This document shows, one piece after another, positions 42,057-50,962 of a stretch of DNA of 64,000 nt. The DNA is taken from NCBI RefSeq assembly GCF_024295805.1, contig NZ_JANCLX010000008.1, positions 225,387 to 289,386 of the forward strand, in the 5' to 3' direction. The notes under the pieces were generated by a model. It made no database searches. It had not been told where the DNA came from and saw only the letters and a program-made list of their open reading frames with translations. Positions within the stretch are counted from its first letter, which is position 1. Each line of letters begins with the position of its first letter. A program made the position numbers and the translations under genes. Origin of the DNA: Streptomyces cucumeris. Lineage in GTDB: Bacteria > Actinomycetota > Actinomycetes > Streptomycetales > Streptomycetaceae.

Positions 42057-43853
42057 TTGCGCGAGTTCAGCCTTCCGGCCCTGTACGAGGTTCCGGCCGA
42101 CGGAAATCTGACAGACCTCATCCGACGCAATGCCGCCCAGCATCCGGATGTCGCCGTGGTCGGCCGCAAGGTCGACGGCCGGTGGGAGGACGTCACCGCG
42201 ACCGAGTTCCTGGCCGAGGTGCGTGCCGCCGCCAAGGGCCTGATCGCGGCCGGAGTGCAGCCCGGTGACCGGGTGGGGCTGATGTCCCGCACCCGCTACG
42301 AGTGGACGCTGCTGGACTTCGCCATCTGGAGCGCGGGCGGCGTCACCGTGCCGGTGTACGAGACGAGTTCACCGGAGCAGGTCCAGTGGATCCTGAGCGA
42401 CTCCGGCGCGGTCGCCGCACTGGTGGAGACCGAGGTGCACGAGGCGGCCGTGGAGTCCGTCCGGGACTCGCTGCCCGCCCTGGACAACGTCTGGCGGATC
42501 GAGGGCGACGCCATCGAGACGCTGCGCAAACTGGGCGCGGACGTATCCGACGAGGTGGTCGACGAGCGCGGCTCGCTCGCGAACGCGGACTCCCCCGCCA
42601 CCATCGTCTACACCTCGGGCACCACCGGCCGCCCCAAGGGCTGTGTGCTCTCGCACCGCAGCTTCTTCGCCGAATGCGGCAACGCGGTGGCCCGGCTGAA
42701 GCCGATCTTCAACACCGGGGAGTCCTCGGTGCTGCTGTTCCTCCCCGAGGCCCATGTCTTCGGACGGCTGGTGGAGATCGCGGCGGTACTGGCCCCGATC
42801 AAGCTGGGCCATGTCCCGGACATCAAGACGCTCACCGATGAACTGGCCGGGTTCCGGCCCACCTTGGTGCTGGGTGTGCCCCGGGTCTTCGAGAAGGTCT
42901 TCAACTCGGCGCGGGCCAAGGCGCAGGCCGAGGGCAAGGGCAAGATCTTCGACCGGGCCGCCGAGACCGCCATCGCCTACAGCAAGGCGCTGGACACCCC
43001 CTCCGGGCCGTCCTTCCGGCTGCGCTTGACCCACAAGGTCTTCGACCGGCTCGTCTACAGCAAGCTGCGGGCCGTCCTCGGCGGCCGGGCCACCCACGCG
43101 ATCTCCGGCGGCGCCCCGCTGGGCGCACGGCTGGGCCACTTCTACCGGGGCATCGGCTTCACGGTGCTGGAGGGCTACGGCCTCACCGAGACCTGTGCCG
43201 CGACCACCTTCAACCCCTGGGACCGGCAGAAGATCGGCTCGGTCGGCCAGCCGATGCCGGGGTCGGTGGTGCGGATCGCGGACGACGGCGAGGTGCTGCT
43301 CCACGGCGACCACCTCTTCACCGAGTACTGGAACAACGAGGCCGCGACCGCCGAGGCGCTGTCCGACGGCTGGTTCCACACCGGGGACGTCGGCACCCTC
43401 GACGAGGACGGCTACCTCACCATCACCGGCCGCAAGAAGGAGATCATCATCACCGCGGGCGGCAAGAACGTCGCCCCGGCGGTGATCGAGGACCGGATCC
43501 GCGCCCATGCGCTGGTGGCCGAGTGCATGGTGGTCGGCGACGGCCGTCCGTTCGTCGCCGCGCTGGTCACCGTGGACGAGGAGTTCCTGCCCCGGTGGGC
43601 CGCCGAGCACGGCAAGCCGGAGGGCGTCACGGTGGCCGAGCTGCGGGACGACCCGGAGCTGCTGGCCGAGATCCAGACCGCGGTGGACGACGGGAACGCG
43701 GCGGTGTCCAAGGCGGAGTCGGTGCGCAAGTTCCGCATCCTGCCGGCCCAGTTCACCGAGGACTCCGGCCATGTCACCCCGTCGCTGAAGCTCAAGCGGA
43801 ACGTGGTGGCCAAGGACTTCGCGTCCGACATCGAGGCCATCTACCGCGGCTGA
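42057..43853 (+). CDS. Long-chain acyl-CoA synthetase (FadD15-like)
   Basis: A 598-residue AMP-binding enzyme activating fatty acids. The P-loop is YTSGTTGRPKG (about 184-194), with LEGYGLTETCA, GWFHTGDVG, LTITGRKKEIIITAGGKNV and a C-terminal Lys region SLKLKRN. The TTG start at 42057 has GAGGAG 8 nt upstream and gives the family N-terminus MREFSLP. Gene order with the glycosyltransferase and plsC suggests membrane lipid synthesis or beta-oxidation. It is convergent with the PimB-like gene. Confidence 0.92.
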   Translation: MREFSLPALYEVPADGNLTDLIRRNAAQHPDVAVVGRKVDGRWEDVTATEFLAEVRAAAKGLIAAGVQPGDRVGLMSRTRYEWTLLDFAIWSAGGVTVPVYETSSPEQVQWILSDSGAVAALVETEVHEAAVESVRDSLPALDNVWRIEGDAIETLRKLGADVSDEVVDERGSLANADSPATIVYTSGTTGRPKGCVLSHRSFFAECGNAVARLKPIFNTGESSVLLFLPEAHVFGRLVEIAAVLAPIKLGHVPDIKTLTDELAGFRPTLVLGVPRVFEKVFNSARAKAQAEGKGKIFDRAAETAIAYSKALDTPSGPSFRLRLTHKVFDRLVYSKLRAVLGGRATHAISGGAPLGARLGHFYRGIGFTVLEGYGLTETCAATTFNPWDRQKIGSVGQPMPGSVVRIADDGEVLLHGDHLFTEYWNNEAATAEALSDGWFHTGDVGTLDEDGYLTITGRKKEIIITAGGKNVAPAVIEDRIRAHALVAECMVVGDGRPFVAALVTVDEEFLPRWAAEHGKPEGVTVAELRDDPELLAEIQTAVDDGNAAVSKAESVRKFRILPAQFTEDSGHVTPSLKLKRNVVAKDFASDIEAIYRG

Positions 43854-43874
43854 GGCGCCCGCGCGCTCTGTGTT

Positions 43875-43910
43875 CTCACGGCCGCCTGCGAGCCGCGGGG
43901 CGGCCGTGAG
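43875..43910. terminator. Bidirectional terminator, acyl-CoA synthetase / PimB-like
   Basis: A perfect 12-bp stem CTCACGGCCGCC / GGCGGCCGTGAG with a 12-nt loop, extended by TGT/ACA outside, between two convergent genes. Confidence 0.82.
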
Positions 43911-43952
43911 GACAGGTCAGAGCGGACCGGGCCCGGCAGCGGGCCCGGCGCC

Positions 43953-45095
43953 TCACAGCAGCGTCGTCAGCCGCTCGGCGAGCAGATCCCAGCGCCAGCG
44001 CTCCTCGACCCACTCCCGGCCCCGCTCCCCCATGCGGCGCCGCAGCTCCGGGTCCTCCAGCAGGGCCGTGATCCGCTCCGCGCAGCTCTCGGCGGAGCCG
44101 CCGGGGACCACCCAGCCGGTCTCGCCGTCCAGCACCGCGTCCGGGGCGCCGCCGGAGTCCCCGGCCACCACCGGCAGTCCGGTCGCGGACGCCTCCAGGT
44201 AGACGATGCCGAGCCCTTCCACGTCCAGTCCGCCGCGGCGGGTGCGGCAGGGCATGGCGAACACATCGCCCGCGCCGTAGTGCGCGGGCAGCTCCTCCCA
44301 GGGCACGGCGCCGGTGAAGCGCACCGACCCCGCCACCCCGGCGGTCTCCGCCAGCCGGCGCAGATCCTTGGCGTACGGACCGCCGCCCACGATCAGCAGC
44401 ACCGCGTCCGGCACCCGCCGCAGGACCGACGGCATGGCCTCGATCAGCGTGTCCTGTCCCTTGCGCGGGACGAGCCGGGAGACACACACCACCACAGGCC
44501 GGTCGGCCAGGCCCAGCCGGGCCCGGACCGCGTCCCCGCCCGACCCCGGGTGGAAGGTCTTCTCGTCCACCCCGGGCGGTAGCTGGACCATCCGGGACGC
44601 GGGCCCGGGGCCGACCGCGGCGGCGATCCGGGAGCGGGTGTACTCACCGAGGTAGGTGAGGGTGTCGGTGCCCTCGCCGATCCGCCGCAGCAGCGCGCGG
44701 GAGGCGGGCAGCTGCGCCCAGGCGGCCTCGTGTCCGTGCGTGGTCCCCACCAGCCGCCGGGCCCCGGCCCTGCGCAGCGCCGGGGCCATCAGCCCCAGCG
44801 GCGCGGCGGCCCCGAACCACACCGAGGTGCAGCCGTGTTCCCGCAGCAGCGCGGTGGCGCGGCGGGTGACGCGCGGGGTGGGCAGCAGCATCGTCGTACG
44901 GTCGCGGACGACCCGGTACGGCTGCTCGGCGTCGAACCGGGCGGTGGCCTCGGCGCCCTCCTGGCCGTGCTTCCAGGTGGAGGCGTAGACGACGATCCGC
45001 TCCGGGTCCAGCCGGAGCGCCATGTTGTGCAGGAACGCCTGGATACCGCCGGGGCGGGGCGGGAAGTCGTTGGTCACGAGCAGGGTCTTGTCCAT
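43953..45095 (-). CDS. PimB-like GT4 mannosyltransferase
   Basis: A 380-residue GT-B glycosyltransferase. TNDFPPRPGGIQAFLHNMA (8-26) is the acceptor-side N-terminus, THGHE is central and VSRLVPRKGQDTLIEAMP begins the nucleotide-sugar domain; GPYAKDLRRL and EGLGIVYLEASATGLPVVAG carry the donor-binding Glu pattern. It closely resembles mycobacterial PimB' (GDP-mannose to phosphatidylinositol monomannoside), so a phosphatidylinositol mannoside role is likely. ATG 45095 with TACTGT 8 nt upstream is preferred to the longer frame starting at 45224. Confidence 0.87.
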   Translation of the reverse strand: MDKTLLVTNDFPPRPGGIQAFLHNMALRLDPERIVVYASTWKHGQEGAEATARFDAEQPYRVVRDRTTMLLPTPRVTRRATALLREHGCTSVWFGAAAPLGLMAPALRRAGARRLVGTTHGHEAAWAQLPASRALLRRIGEGTDTLTYLGEYTRSRIAAAVGPGPASRMVQLPPGVDEKTFHPGSGGDAVRARLGLADRPVVVCVSRLVPRKGQDTLIEAMPSVLRRVPDAVLLIVGGGPYAKDLRRLAETAGVAGSVRFTGAVPWEELPAHYGAGDVFAMPCRTRRGGLDVEGLGIVYLEASATGLPVVAGDSGGAPDAVLDGETGWVVPGGSAESCAERITALLEDPELRRRMGERGREWVEERWRWDLLAERLTTLL

Positions 45096-45103
45096 CGCCG
45101 CAG

Positions 45104-45109
45104 ACAGTA
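45104..45109 (-). promoter_or_regulatory. -10 hexamer TACTGT of the PimB-like gene
   Basis: TACTGT on the minus strand, 8 nt before ATG 45095, without a ribosome site. Confidence 0.45.
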
Positions 45110-45227
45110 CCGGTCCCGGACCCGGGCCGGCTCCGGGTCGGGGTCGGGTCCGCACGCTCCCCCGGCTACCGCCGGGAAGCGCCCCCAGACGCCGCGGGCC
45201 GATCCGGCGCGACGTCGCGGACACGCC

Positions 45228-46505
45228 CTAGGCCAGCTCCTTCACCACATAGGCGCGCCACCGGTCGGTGAACTCGGCGAGATCCACGTCCAGCACCCGG
45301 CGCAGGGCGGATTCCACCGCCCCGGACCGCCGCGGCGCCTGGCCGACCTCACGGTAGAACTCCACCAGCTTCCGCCGTCCCCACCGGTCGGCGATCAGAC
45401 GGCAGGCCAGCCAGCCCTGTTCGTATGCCTGGGAGAGCCGGTCCGGGTCGCTGCCGAAGCGGAAGTCGTCGTCGCGGGGCAGGGTGCGCGGCGTCCGGCC
45501 GGAGGCCACGGAGTCGGCCAGCTCCGGGGCGACCTGATCCGGGGTGCGGCCGGGGGTGCGGTAGCCCACCCAGTCGGCGAACCCCTCGGACAGCCACAGC
45601 GGGGTGGACGCGGTCGTGGCGGTGCGGGTGGCGACGTGCGCGGTCTCGTGGGTGATCACGACCTGGCGGCCGAAGTCACCGAGCACCCGGTACGCATCGG
45701 GATTGACGATCACGCGGTCGGCGGGCGACGGATCGTCGTCGTTCCCGCCGACCTCGCCCGTGGTGACGGCCGCGATCCCGCGGTAGCCGTCCGGGGAGGC
45801 GCCGAGCAGTGCGGCCATCCGGTCCAGGTCGGCGGGGACCTGGACCACCACCCGCCCGGCCCAGGCACCGGGCCAGACCCTGCTGAGGGAGGGCACCGCG
45901 CGGTCCGCGGCGTCGGCCACCTCGCGCAGCAGCCCCCGCCGCTGGCCGACGCCGAGCACCAGGCTGTGGGCGCCGCGCACCACCTCCACCGGGCCCTGGT
46001 CCCAGAGCTGTTCACCGGAGTGCTTGCCGTCGACCACACCGTCGTCGGAGGCCACGTACCAGCGGCCGGAGTGCTGGGCGAGCGTCAGGTGCTGGGCGGA
46101 GACCACCGGCGCGGTGTCGTATCCGTCCAGCCGGTAGCGGAGTTCGACCTGGGCGGCCAGCCGGCGGCCGGTGCCCAGGGACGGCTGGAAACCGCCGGTG
46201 CGCACCAGCCGGTAGTTCCAGGAGCGCAGCGGTACGTCGGCAAGCTGCCGGAAGACCCGGCGCTGCTCGTCCCGGTAGCGCCGGGAGCCGTGGTCCACGG
46301 TGGCCAGGAAGGCGGCGGCGTCCCGTTCGCGGACCGCCGCGGACCGCCGGTCGAGAAGCTGCTGTACGGCCCGGCCGTCCCGGCCCACGCCGTCGTCGGA
46401 GGAGGCCACCGCCCCGCATCCGGTCAGCGCCCCCAGCGGCAGCGCCCACACCAGCGGCAGGCACACCAGCGCCCGCCATCCACCCGACCTCCACCGACCC
46501 GCCAC
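45228..46505 (-). CDS. Lipoprotein with HExxH metallopeptidase motif
   Basis: A 425-residue exported lipoprotein. A basic signal and hydrophobic core end in the lipobox LTGC (Cys30). The first half is a mixed alpha/beta domain of unknown type. HETAH at about 285-289 followed about 20 residues later by LSEGFADW matches the gluzincin (peptidase MA-like) zinc site, His-His-Glu. The substrate is unknown; the acyl anchor places it on the outer face of the membrane beside the cell-wall enzymes encoded next to it. Confidence 0.8.
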   Translation of the reverse strand: MAGRWRSGGWRALVCLPLVWALPLGALTGCGAVASSDDGVGRDGRAVQQLLDRRSAAVRERDAAAFLATVDHGSRRYRDEQRRVFRQLADVPLRSWNYRLVRTGGFQPSLGTGRRLAAQVELRYRLDGYDTAPVVSAQHLTLAQHSGRWYVASDDGVVDGKHSGEQLWDQGPVEVVRGAHSLVLGVGQRRGLLREVADAADRAVPSLSRVWPGAWAGRVVVQVPADLDRMAALLGASPDGYRGIAAVTTGEVGGNDDDPSPADRVIVNPDAYRVLGDFGRQVVITHETAHVATRTATTASTPLWLSEGFADWVGYRTPGRTPDQVAPELADSVASGRTPRTLPRDDDFRFGSDPDRLSQAYEQGWLACRLIADRWGRRKLVEFYREVGQAPRRSGAVESALRRVLDVDLAEFTDRWRAYVVKELA

Positions 46506-46549
46506 GCCTAGATCGTACGAGCCCGCGGGCCCGGGGTCGGACGAGTGTC

Positions 46550-47602
46550 TCAGACGCGTGTGACGGAAGAGATCGGCATCATGCCGACGGGGTCGTAGCG
46601 GACTGGAGCCCCGGGGTGCGGGGCGTGGATCACCTGGCCGTTGCCCGCGTACATCGCCACATGGCTGCCGTCGGCGCGGTAGACGACCAGATCACCGGGG
46701 CGGGCCTGGGACAGCGGCACCCGCTGTCCGGCTCCGGACTGGGCCTGTGAGGTACGCGGGATGGCCACCCCGGCGTGGGCGTAGGCCCACTGGGTCAGCC
46801 CCGAGCAGTCGAAGGCGGTGGGCCCGGCCTGGCCCCAGGCGTACGGTCTGCCGAGAGCGGCGCGGGCCGCGCCGAACGCCGCCGCGGCGCGCGAGGAGGA
46901 CGCCGGGAGGGATCCGGCGAGGGCGCCGGGCTCGGGGTCACGTCCGCCGCGCGAGGCCCGTGCGTACGCCGACCGCTCGTCCGGGGGCAGTTCGTCGACC
47001 AGCCGCCGGGCGATGGCCAACTTGCGCCGTACCTCCCGTTTGTGACGGGCGACGGCCTTCCGCCCGGCCTCCAGCCGCACCAGTTTCCCGGCGGCCGCGG
47101 CGCGCTGCTGGCGCAGGGTGCGCTGGGCGCCCTGGAACACCCGGAGCTGGGCGTTCTGGCGGTGGCCGATGCGCTCCAGGGTGGTGGCCTTCTCAAGGTA
47201 GGCGGCGGGCTCCTCGGAGAGGATCAGGGCGAGCCCGGGGTCGATACCGCCGGAGCGGTACTGCCCGCCCGCGAACGCGCCGAGGGCCACCCGCATCCGG
47301 TTGACCCGCTCCTGGCCGCGGGCCACGCGGTCCTGGATCCGGTCCACCTGGTGGCGCAGGGCGTCGGTGCGGGCCTCCGCCGCGTTGTAGCGCTCGGTGG
47401 CCCGCTCCGCCTCGGCGTAGAGCCGCTCGACGCGGTCGCTCAGCCGCCGGGCGGCGGGGTGGCCCTCGGCGCGGTCGGACGGCTCGGCACCGGCGGTACC
47501 GGCGCCCAGCGCGGCGGCGGAGGCCGCGGCGGCCGCCGTGGCGGCGGTCCAGACGGTCACCCGGGACGGGCCGGGCTTCGGGACGCGGCGACATGACGTC
47601 AT
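46550..47602 (-). CDS. Secreted NlpC/P60 peptidoglycan hydrolase (1)
   Basis: A 350-residue D,L-endopeptidase of the RipA/SwlA type. A signal peptide (about 1-39) precedes a long coiled coil (about 50-210) with YRSGGIDPGLALIL. The C-terminal NlpC/P60 domain (about 238-350) has the nucleophile Cys266 in FDCSGLTQWAY, with GSHVAMYAGNGQVIHAPHPG carrying the catalytic His. ATG 47602 has GGAAGGAGT upstream and no riboswitch-like leader. It is a paralogue of the next gene and probably arose by tandem duplication. A TTGGAC-N18-TACCGT promoter lies near 47690-47720. Confidence 0.9.
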   Translation of the reverse strand: MTSCRRVPKPGPSRVTVWTAATAAAAASAAALGAGTAGAEPSDRAEGHPAARRLSDRVERLYAEAERATERYNAAEARTDALRHQVDRIQDRVARGQERVNRMRVALGAFAGGQYRSGGIDPGLALILSEEPAAYLEKATTLERIGHRQNAQLRVFQGAQRTLRQQRAAAAGKLVRLEAGRKAVARHKREVRRKLAIARRLVDELPPDERSAYARASRGGRDPEPGALAGSLPASSSRAAAAFGAARAALGRPYAWGQAGPTAFDCSGLTQWAYAHAGVAIPRTSQAQSGAGQRVPLSQARPGDLVVYRADGSHVAMYAGNGQVIHAPHPGAPVRYDPVGMMPISSVTRV

Positions 47603-47741
47603 GAAAGCCGCACTCCTTCCGCGGGCCCGCTGTACCGGGTTCCGCAGTATCGGGTTCCGTGGGGCCGGAACGAACTGCGGACAGACGGTAGCCGCGCGAT
47701 CACGCACGGTCCAAACGCGGGAAGCGCGGCGGACATACGGA

Positions 47742-47775
47742 CGCCCCGCCGGAGACGCAGGTCACCGACGGGGCG
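47742..47775 (-). terminator. Terminator of NlpC/P60 gene 2
   Basis: A 7-bp GC stem CGCCCCG / CGGGGCG with a 20-nt loop that can pair internally. Confidence 0.5.
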
Positions 47776-47876
47776 GGAGCCAGGGGCAGTTGTGGGGATT
47801 CGCCCGAACGGACGGCTTTCCCGCTGTTTATGACACCTGGCCCGGAGAGCGCTCGGGCGGAGCGCCGCTCAGCGGC

Positions 47877-48902
47877 TCAGATCCGCACGCCGAACTGGAA
47901 CGGCATGTTGTCCATCGACTCGTAGCGGACGTTGGCGCCGGGCTTGGGAGCGTGCAGCACCTGCCCGTTGCCCGCGTACAGACCTATGTGGTGCATATCG
48001 CCGTAGAAGAGCACCAGGTCGCCGGGCTTGAGCTCGCCACGGCCGATACGGGTGCCGGCGTTGGCCTGGTCCTGGGAGATACGGGGGAGCTGCACCCCGG
48101 CCTGCTGGTAGGCCCAGCCGGTGAGACCGGAGCAGTCGAACGAGGAAGGACCGGTCGCACCCCAGACGTAGGGGGAGCCGATCTTGGTCTTGGCGGCGGC
48201 CAGCGCGGCGGCGGCCCGCTGCGAGTCCGGCACGTCGTCGCCGAGGTTCACCCGCTCGTTGGAACGGTTGGCGCGCTCCTGCTCCTTGGCGGCGAGGGCG
48301 GCGCGCTCCTTGGCCGTGAGGGTGTTGAGGAGCTTCTGGGCCTTGGAGAGCTTGCCCTGGATCTGCGACTTCTTCTCGCCCAGCGCCTTGCGAGTGTCCG
48401 CCAGGTCGGTGAGCTTGGTGGACGCCTCCTCGCGCTGCTGCTTGAGGGCGCGCTGCTTGTCGCCGATCTTGCGCAGCGACTCGGCCTGCTTACCGCTCAA
48501 CTGGCTGAGGGTGGACGCCTTGTCGAGGTAGGTGTCCGGGTCGGAGGAGAGCAGGAGCTGCACGGAGGGGTCGATCCCACCGGAGCGGTACTGGGCCGTG
48601 GCCATCGAACCGAGGCCGTCACGGAGCTTGTTGAGCTCCTCCTGGCCGCGCGCCACCTTGTCCTGGAGGTCGCCGACCTGCTTCTCCAGCTTCTTCTGCT
48701 TCTCCTTGGCCCCGTTGTACTTCTCGGTGGCCTGCTCCGCCTCTTCGTAGAGCTTGTCGACCTGTTCCTTGACGTCCTTCTTGTCCTGCTTGGGGGCAGC
48801 CTGGGCGGCCTGGGAGGTGAGGGCGACGGCCGCGGCGGCAGTCGCGGTCAGAACGGTCACCCGAGTACGGCTCGGCTGCTTGGGTCGACGGTGGGACGCC
48901 AC
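47877..48902 (-). CDS. Secreted NlpC/P60 peptidoglycan hydrolase (2)
   Basis: A 341-residue D,L-endopeptidase. A signal peptide ends near residue 36 (QAAQAAP). A long Lys/Glu/Gln-rich coiled coil (about 40-210) includes AQYRSGGIDPSVQLLL. The NlpC/P60 domain has Cys257 in FDCSGLTGWAYQQAG, with MHHIGLYAGNGQVLHAPKPG holding the His. GTG 48902 has GAAGGAG upstream. A roughly 137-nt 5' leader with a three-helix junction precedes it, resembling a shortened c-di-AMP riboswitch, a type that controls cell-wall hydrolases in Streptomyces. Confidence 0.92.
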   Translation of the reverse strand: MASHRRPKQPSRTRVTVLTATAAAAVALTSQAAQAAPKQDKKDVKEQVDKLYEEAEQATEKYNGAKEKQKKLEKQVGDLQDKVARGQEELNKLRDGLGSMATAQYRSGGIDPSVQLLLSSDPDTYLDKASTLSQLSGKQAESLRKIGDKQRALKQQREEASTKLTDLADTRKALGEKKSQIQGKLSKAQKLLNTLTAKERAALAAKEQERANRSNERVNLGDDVPDSQRAAAALAAAKTKIGSPYVWGATGPSSFDCSGLTGWAYQQAGVQLPRISQDQANAGTRIGRGELKPGDLVLFYGDMHHIGLYAGNGQVLHAPKPGANVRYESMDNMPFQFGVRI

Positions 48903-48927
48903 GAAGGCGAGCTCCTTCTTCCTCCAG

Positions 48928-48993
48928 CCGCCTACCGGGTGGGTGGGGGGTCGAAACCCCGGCTCCGCAGAAAAAGGCTTGCGGACTCGGCGG
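48928..48993 (-). ncRNA. Structured leader, shortened ydaO-like (c-di-AMP) candidate
   Basis: On the minus strand, P1 pairs CCGCC (48993-48989 side) with GGCGG (48932-48928 side). P2 is TCCGCA/TGCGGA (48985-48980 with 48969-48964). P3 joins GCCGGGG with the later ACCCGGT. The segments GCCGAGTCCG, GCGGAGCCGGGG and CACCCGGTAGGCGG match the ends of streptomycete ydaO riboswitches as I recall them, but the central GGGTGAATC part is absent. Function is unproven. Confidence 0.4.
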
Positions 48994-49045
48994 TACCTCC
49001 ACTGTCATCCCCGATGGATGATCAACCGCGCGGAGGTTCGAGCCG

Positions 49046-49075
49046 ACGATAGTGACCCTGGCGTGATCCGTTCAA
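49046..49075 (-). promoter_or_regulatory. Promoter of NlpC/P60 gene 2
   Basis: TTGAAC (-35, 49075-49070) and TATCGT (-10, 49051-49046) are 18 nt apart on the minus strand, predicting a start near 49039 and a 5' leader of about 137 nt. Confidence 0.6.
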
Positions 49076-49086
49076 ATCCCAACGGC

Positions 49087-49108
49087 AAAAAAGTGCCCCT
49101 CCGAGCAC
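49087..49108 (-). terminator. U-tract terminator of the NYN-domain gene
   Basis: Minus strand GTGCTC-GGAG-GGGCAC followed directly by TTTTTT: a canonical intrinsic terminator, rare in Streptomyces. Confidence 0.75.
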
Positions 49109-49173
49109 ATCTTTTACAAACATCCCACGGGCAGTAACGGCCAATTGACAGTGTGCTGATAATCAGACTTCGC

Positions 49174-50535
49174 TCAGGTCCGGGTAAGTCGCTTCAGCAA
49201 CAGGGCCGATGCCACCGGGCGGGCTCCGGCGCGCGCCACTCCGTCCGCCACCTCGCGGTCGGTCGACACCACGACCACCGGACGGCCGGGCGGTTCGGCC
49301 CGCACCAACTGCCGGATCAGCTCATCCGCCGTGACCCCCGGCTTGCTGAACAGCACCCGGACCCCGCGCGGCGGCGCCAGCAGCACCGGGGCCGCCAGCT
49401 CCGCACCGTCGAAGACACAGGTCATCTCCGCACCGGTCTGGGCCGCCAGCACCGCGAGACCGCCCAGCAGCCTCAGCCGCTGCTTCTCCAACGGCATGGT
49501 CGGATAACCCGTTTTGGTGACGTTGTAACCGTCCACCACCAAATGCGCCTGCGGCAGTGCGAGCAACTGGTCCAGCAGGGCGGGATCGGTTTCGGACAGC
49601 GCCCTGGTCGCTATGTCCTTCGGCGTCATCCGGCCCGGTTCCACCGCGTCCACCGTCTCGGCGGGGCGCATCGAGGCGGGCGGCAGCGCCAGTTCACGCC
49701 GCAGGCCCTGCGCCGCGTCCAGCACCGTGTCCAGCAGCAGCCGCACCCGCATGTCCTCCACGCTGCGGCCCTCGCGCACCGCGCGGCGGCTCGCCTCCAG
49801 CGCCGACTCGGTCTCCGCGAGCCGGGCCCGCAGCCGCCGTGCCTCACCGTCCGCGGTCGCCTGCCGCGCCGCCGCCTCGGACCGGACGGCCTCCAGCTCG
49901 GCCTCGGCCTTGCGCAGCGCCGCCGCGCCGCGCTTCACATCGCTCTGCGCGCTGCGCAGCTTGCGCTGGAGCGCGTCACCCTCCTTGCGCGCCGCCTCCA
50001 GCTCCCCGCGCACCCGCTCGGCCTCGTTACGCGCGCCGGCCCTGGCCTCGGCCAGTTCCTCGCGCAGCCGCTGGAGCTCACGGGTGGCCTCCTCACCGGC
50101 CCGCTCGGCGGAGGCGCGCTGCGCCTCCTCACCGGCCGCGTCGACCAGCTTCACCCACCCGGTCGGACGCAGGACGTAGGCCACCGCGGCGACATCCACC
50201 GGATCGGCCGCGGCGGGCGGCGAACCGCCCTCGATGGCGTCCGCCAGCTCCGGCTGGGTCTCGCGCAGCCGGGCCGCGATCCGCTGCCGGAAGACCGGGT
50301 CGCTCTCCACGGCGGCGGCCATCGCATTCCCCGCGAACTTGGCCCGGCGGGTCGGGGTGAAACGGGCGTACTGCCGCAACTGGGGAGGCAATTCGGTGAC
50401 CGTCAGGCCGCCGAAGGCATCCGCGACGAGCGCCACGACACGCCGCCGCACCCCTTCCGGCAGGGGGCGGTCGAGCGCCTCGGTGACGCCCTCGGCGTCA
50501 CCGGCCGCCCCGGGGCCGCCCGTCCGCTCCACCAC
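49174..50535 (-). CDS. NYN-domain RNA-processing-like protein (YacP-like)
   Basis: A 453-residue protein. The N-terminal helical domain (about 20-150) includes YARFTPTRRAKFAGNAMAAA. A long charged coiled coil (about 150-280) is rich in Glu, Arg and Ala. The C-terminal NYN/PIN-like domain has HLVVDGYNVTKTG, TCVFDGAE and VVVVSTDREVADG, carrying the conserved acidic residues. YacP/Rae1 relatives are ribonucleases acting on rRNA or ribosome-bound mRNA; a similar role here is inference. A 19-nt gap separates it from the zinc-ribbon gene upstream on the same strand, so both may be co-transcribed. Confidence 0.85.
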   Translation of the reverse strand: MVERTGGPGAAGDAEGVTEALDRPLPEGVRRRVVALVADAFGGLTVTELPPQLRQYARFTPTRRAKFAGNAMAAAVESDPVFRQRIAARLRETQPELADAIEGGSPPAAADPVDVAAVAYVLRPTGWVKLVDAAGEEAQRASAERAGEEATRELQRLREELAEARAGARNEAERVRGELEAARKEGDALQRKLRSAQSDVKRGAAALRKAEAELEAVRSEAAARQATADGEARRLRARLAETESALEASRRAVREGRSVEDMRVRLLLDTVLDAAQGLRRELALPPASMRPAETVDAVEPGRMTPKDIATRALSETDPALLDQLLALPQAHLVVDGYNVTKTGYPTMPLEKQRLRLLGGLAVLAAQTGAEMTCVFDGAELAAPVLLAPPRGVRVLFSKPGVTADELIRQLVRAEPPGRPVVVVSTDREVADGVARAGARPVASALLLKRLTRT

Positions 50536-50553
50536 CTGTCATCGCTCCCGTTC

Positions 50554-50799
50554 TCAGGCGCTCGCACCGGTACTCGGCCGGTCCACCAGCTCGATCTGAT
50601 CGACCGCGTTGCACCAGCGGCAGCGCACTGACTCAATGGTCTCACTGACCACCTCGCGCTCCTCGACCTTCGGCTCCCCGGCCAGGTCGAGATGGACATA
50701 CTCCACGGCCTTCGTCGAGCGGGTCACATCGAATCGGGTGAGGTTGCCGCACAGCGTGCAACGCCAGCGGGTCTCGTCGGTCGGCGTGGGAACGGCCAT
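50554..50799 (-). CDS. Small zinc-ribbon-like protein
   Basis: An 81-residue protein with two Cys pairs, RCTLCGN (Cys14, Cys17) and RCRWCN (Cys60, Cys63), which should bind one zinc ion. The middle is acidic and strand-rich. It is conserved beside the NYN gene in actinobacteria as far as I recall. The function is unknown; nucleic-acid or protein binding is possible. Confidence 0.75.
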   Translation of the reverse strand: MAVPTPTDETRWRCTLCGNLTRFDVTRSTKAVEYVHLDLAGEPKVEEREVVSETIESVRCRWCNAVDQIELVDRPSTGASA

Positions 50800-50962
50800 C
50801 GGTTCTCGCGTCCTCGCTTCTCTGCTCGTCTCTCGGGTGGCTCAGGGGGCGTCCTGTAACCCTACGGCCTGAGCCCTGGCCCGTGCCGTGCCCGTACCGC
50901 CCCTCGGCGCAGCGCGGCGAGGCGCTCTGGGCAGGTTGTGCCCGGTACGCGATGATCTGGCC

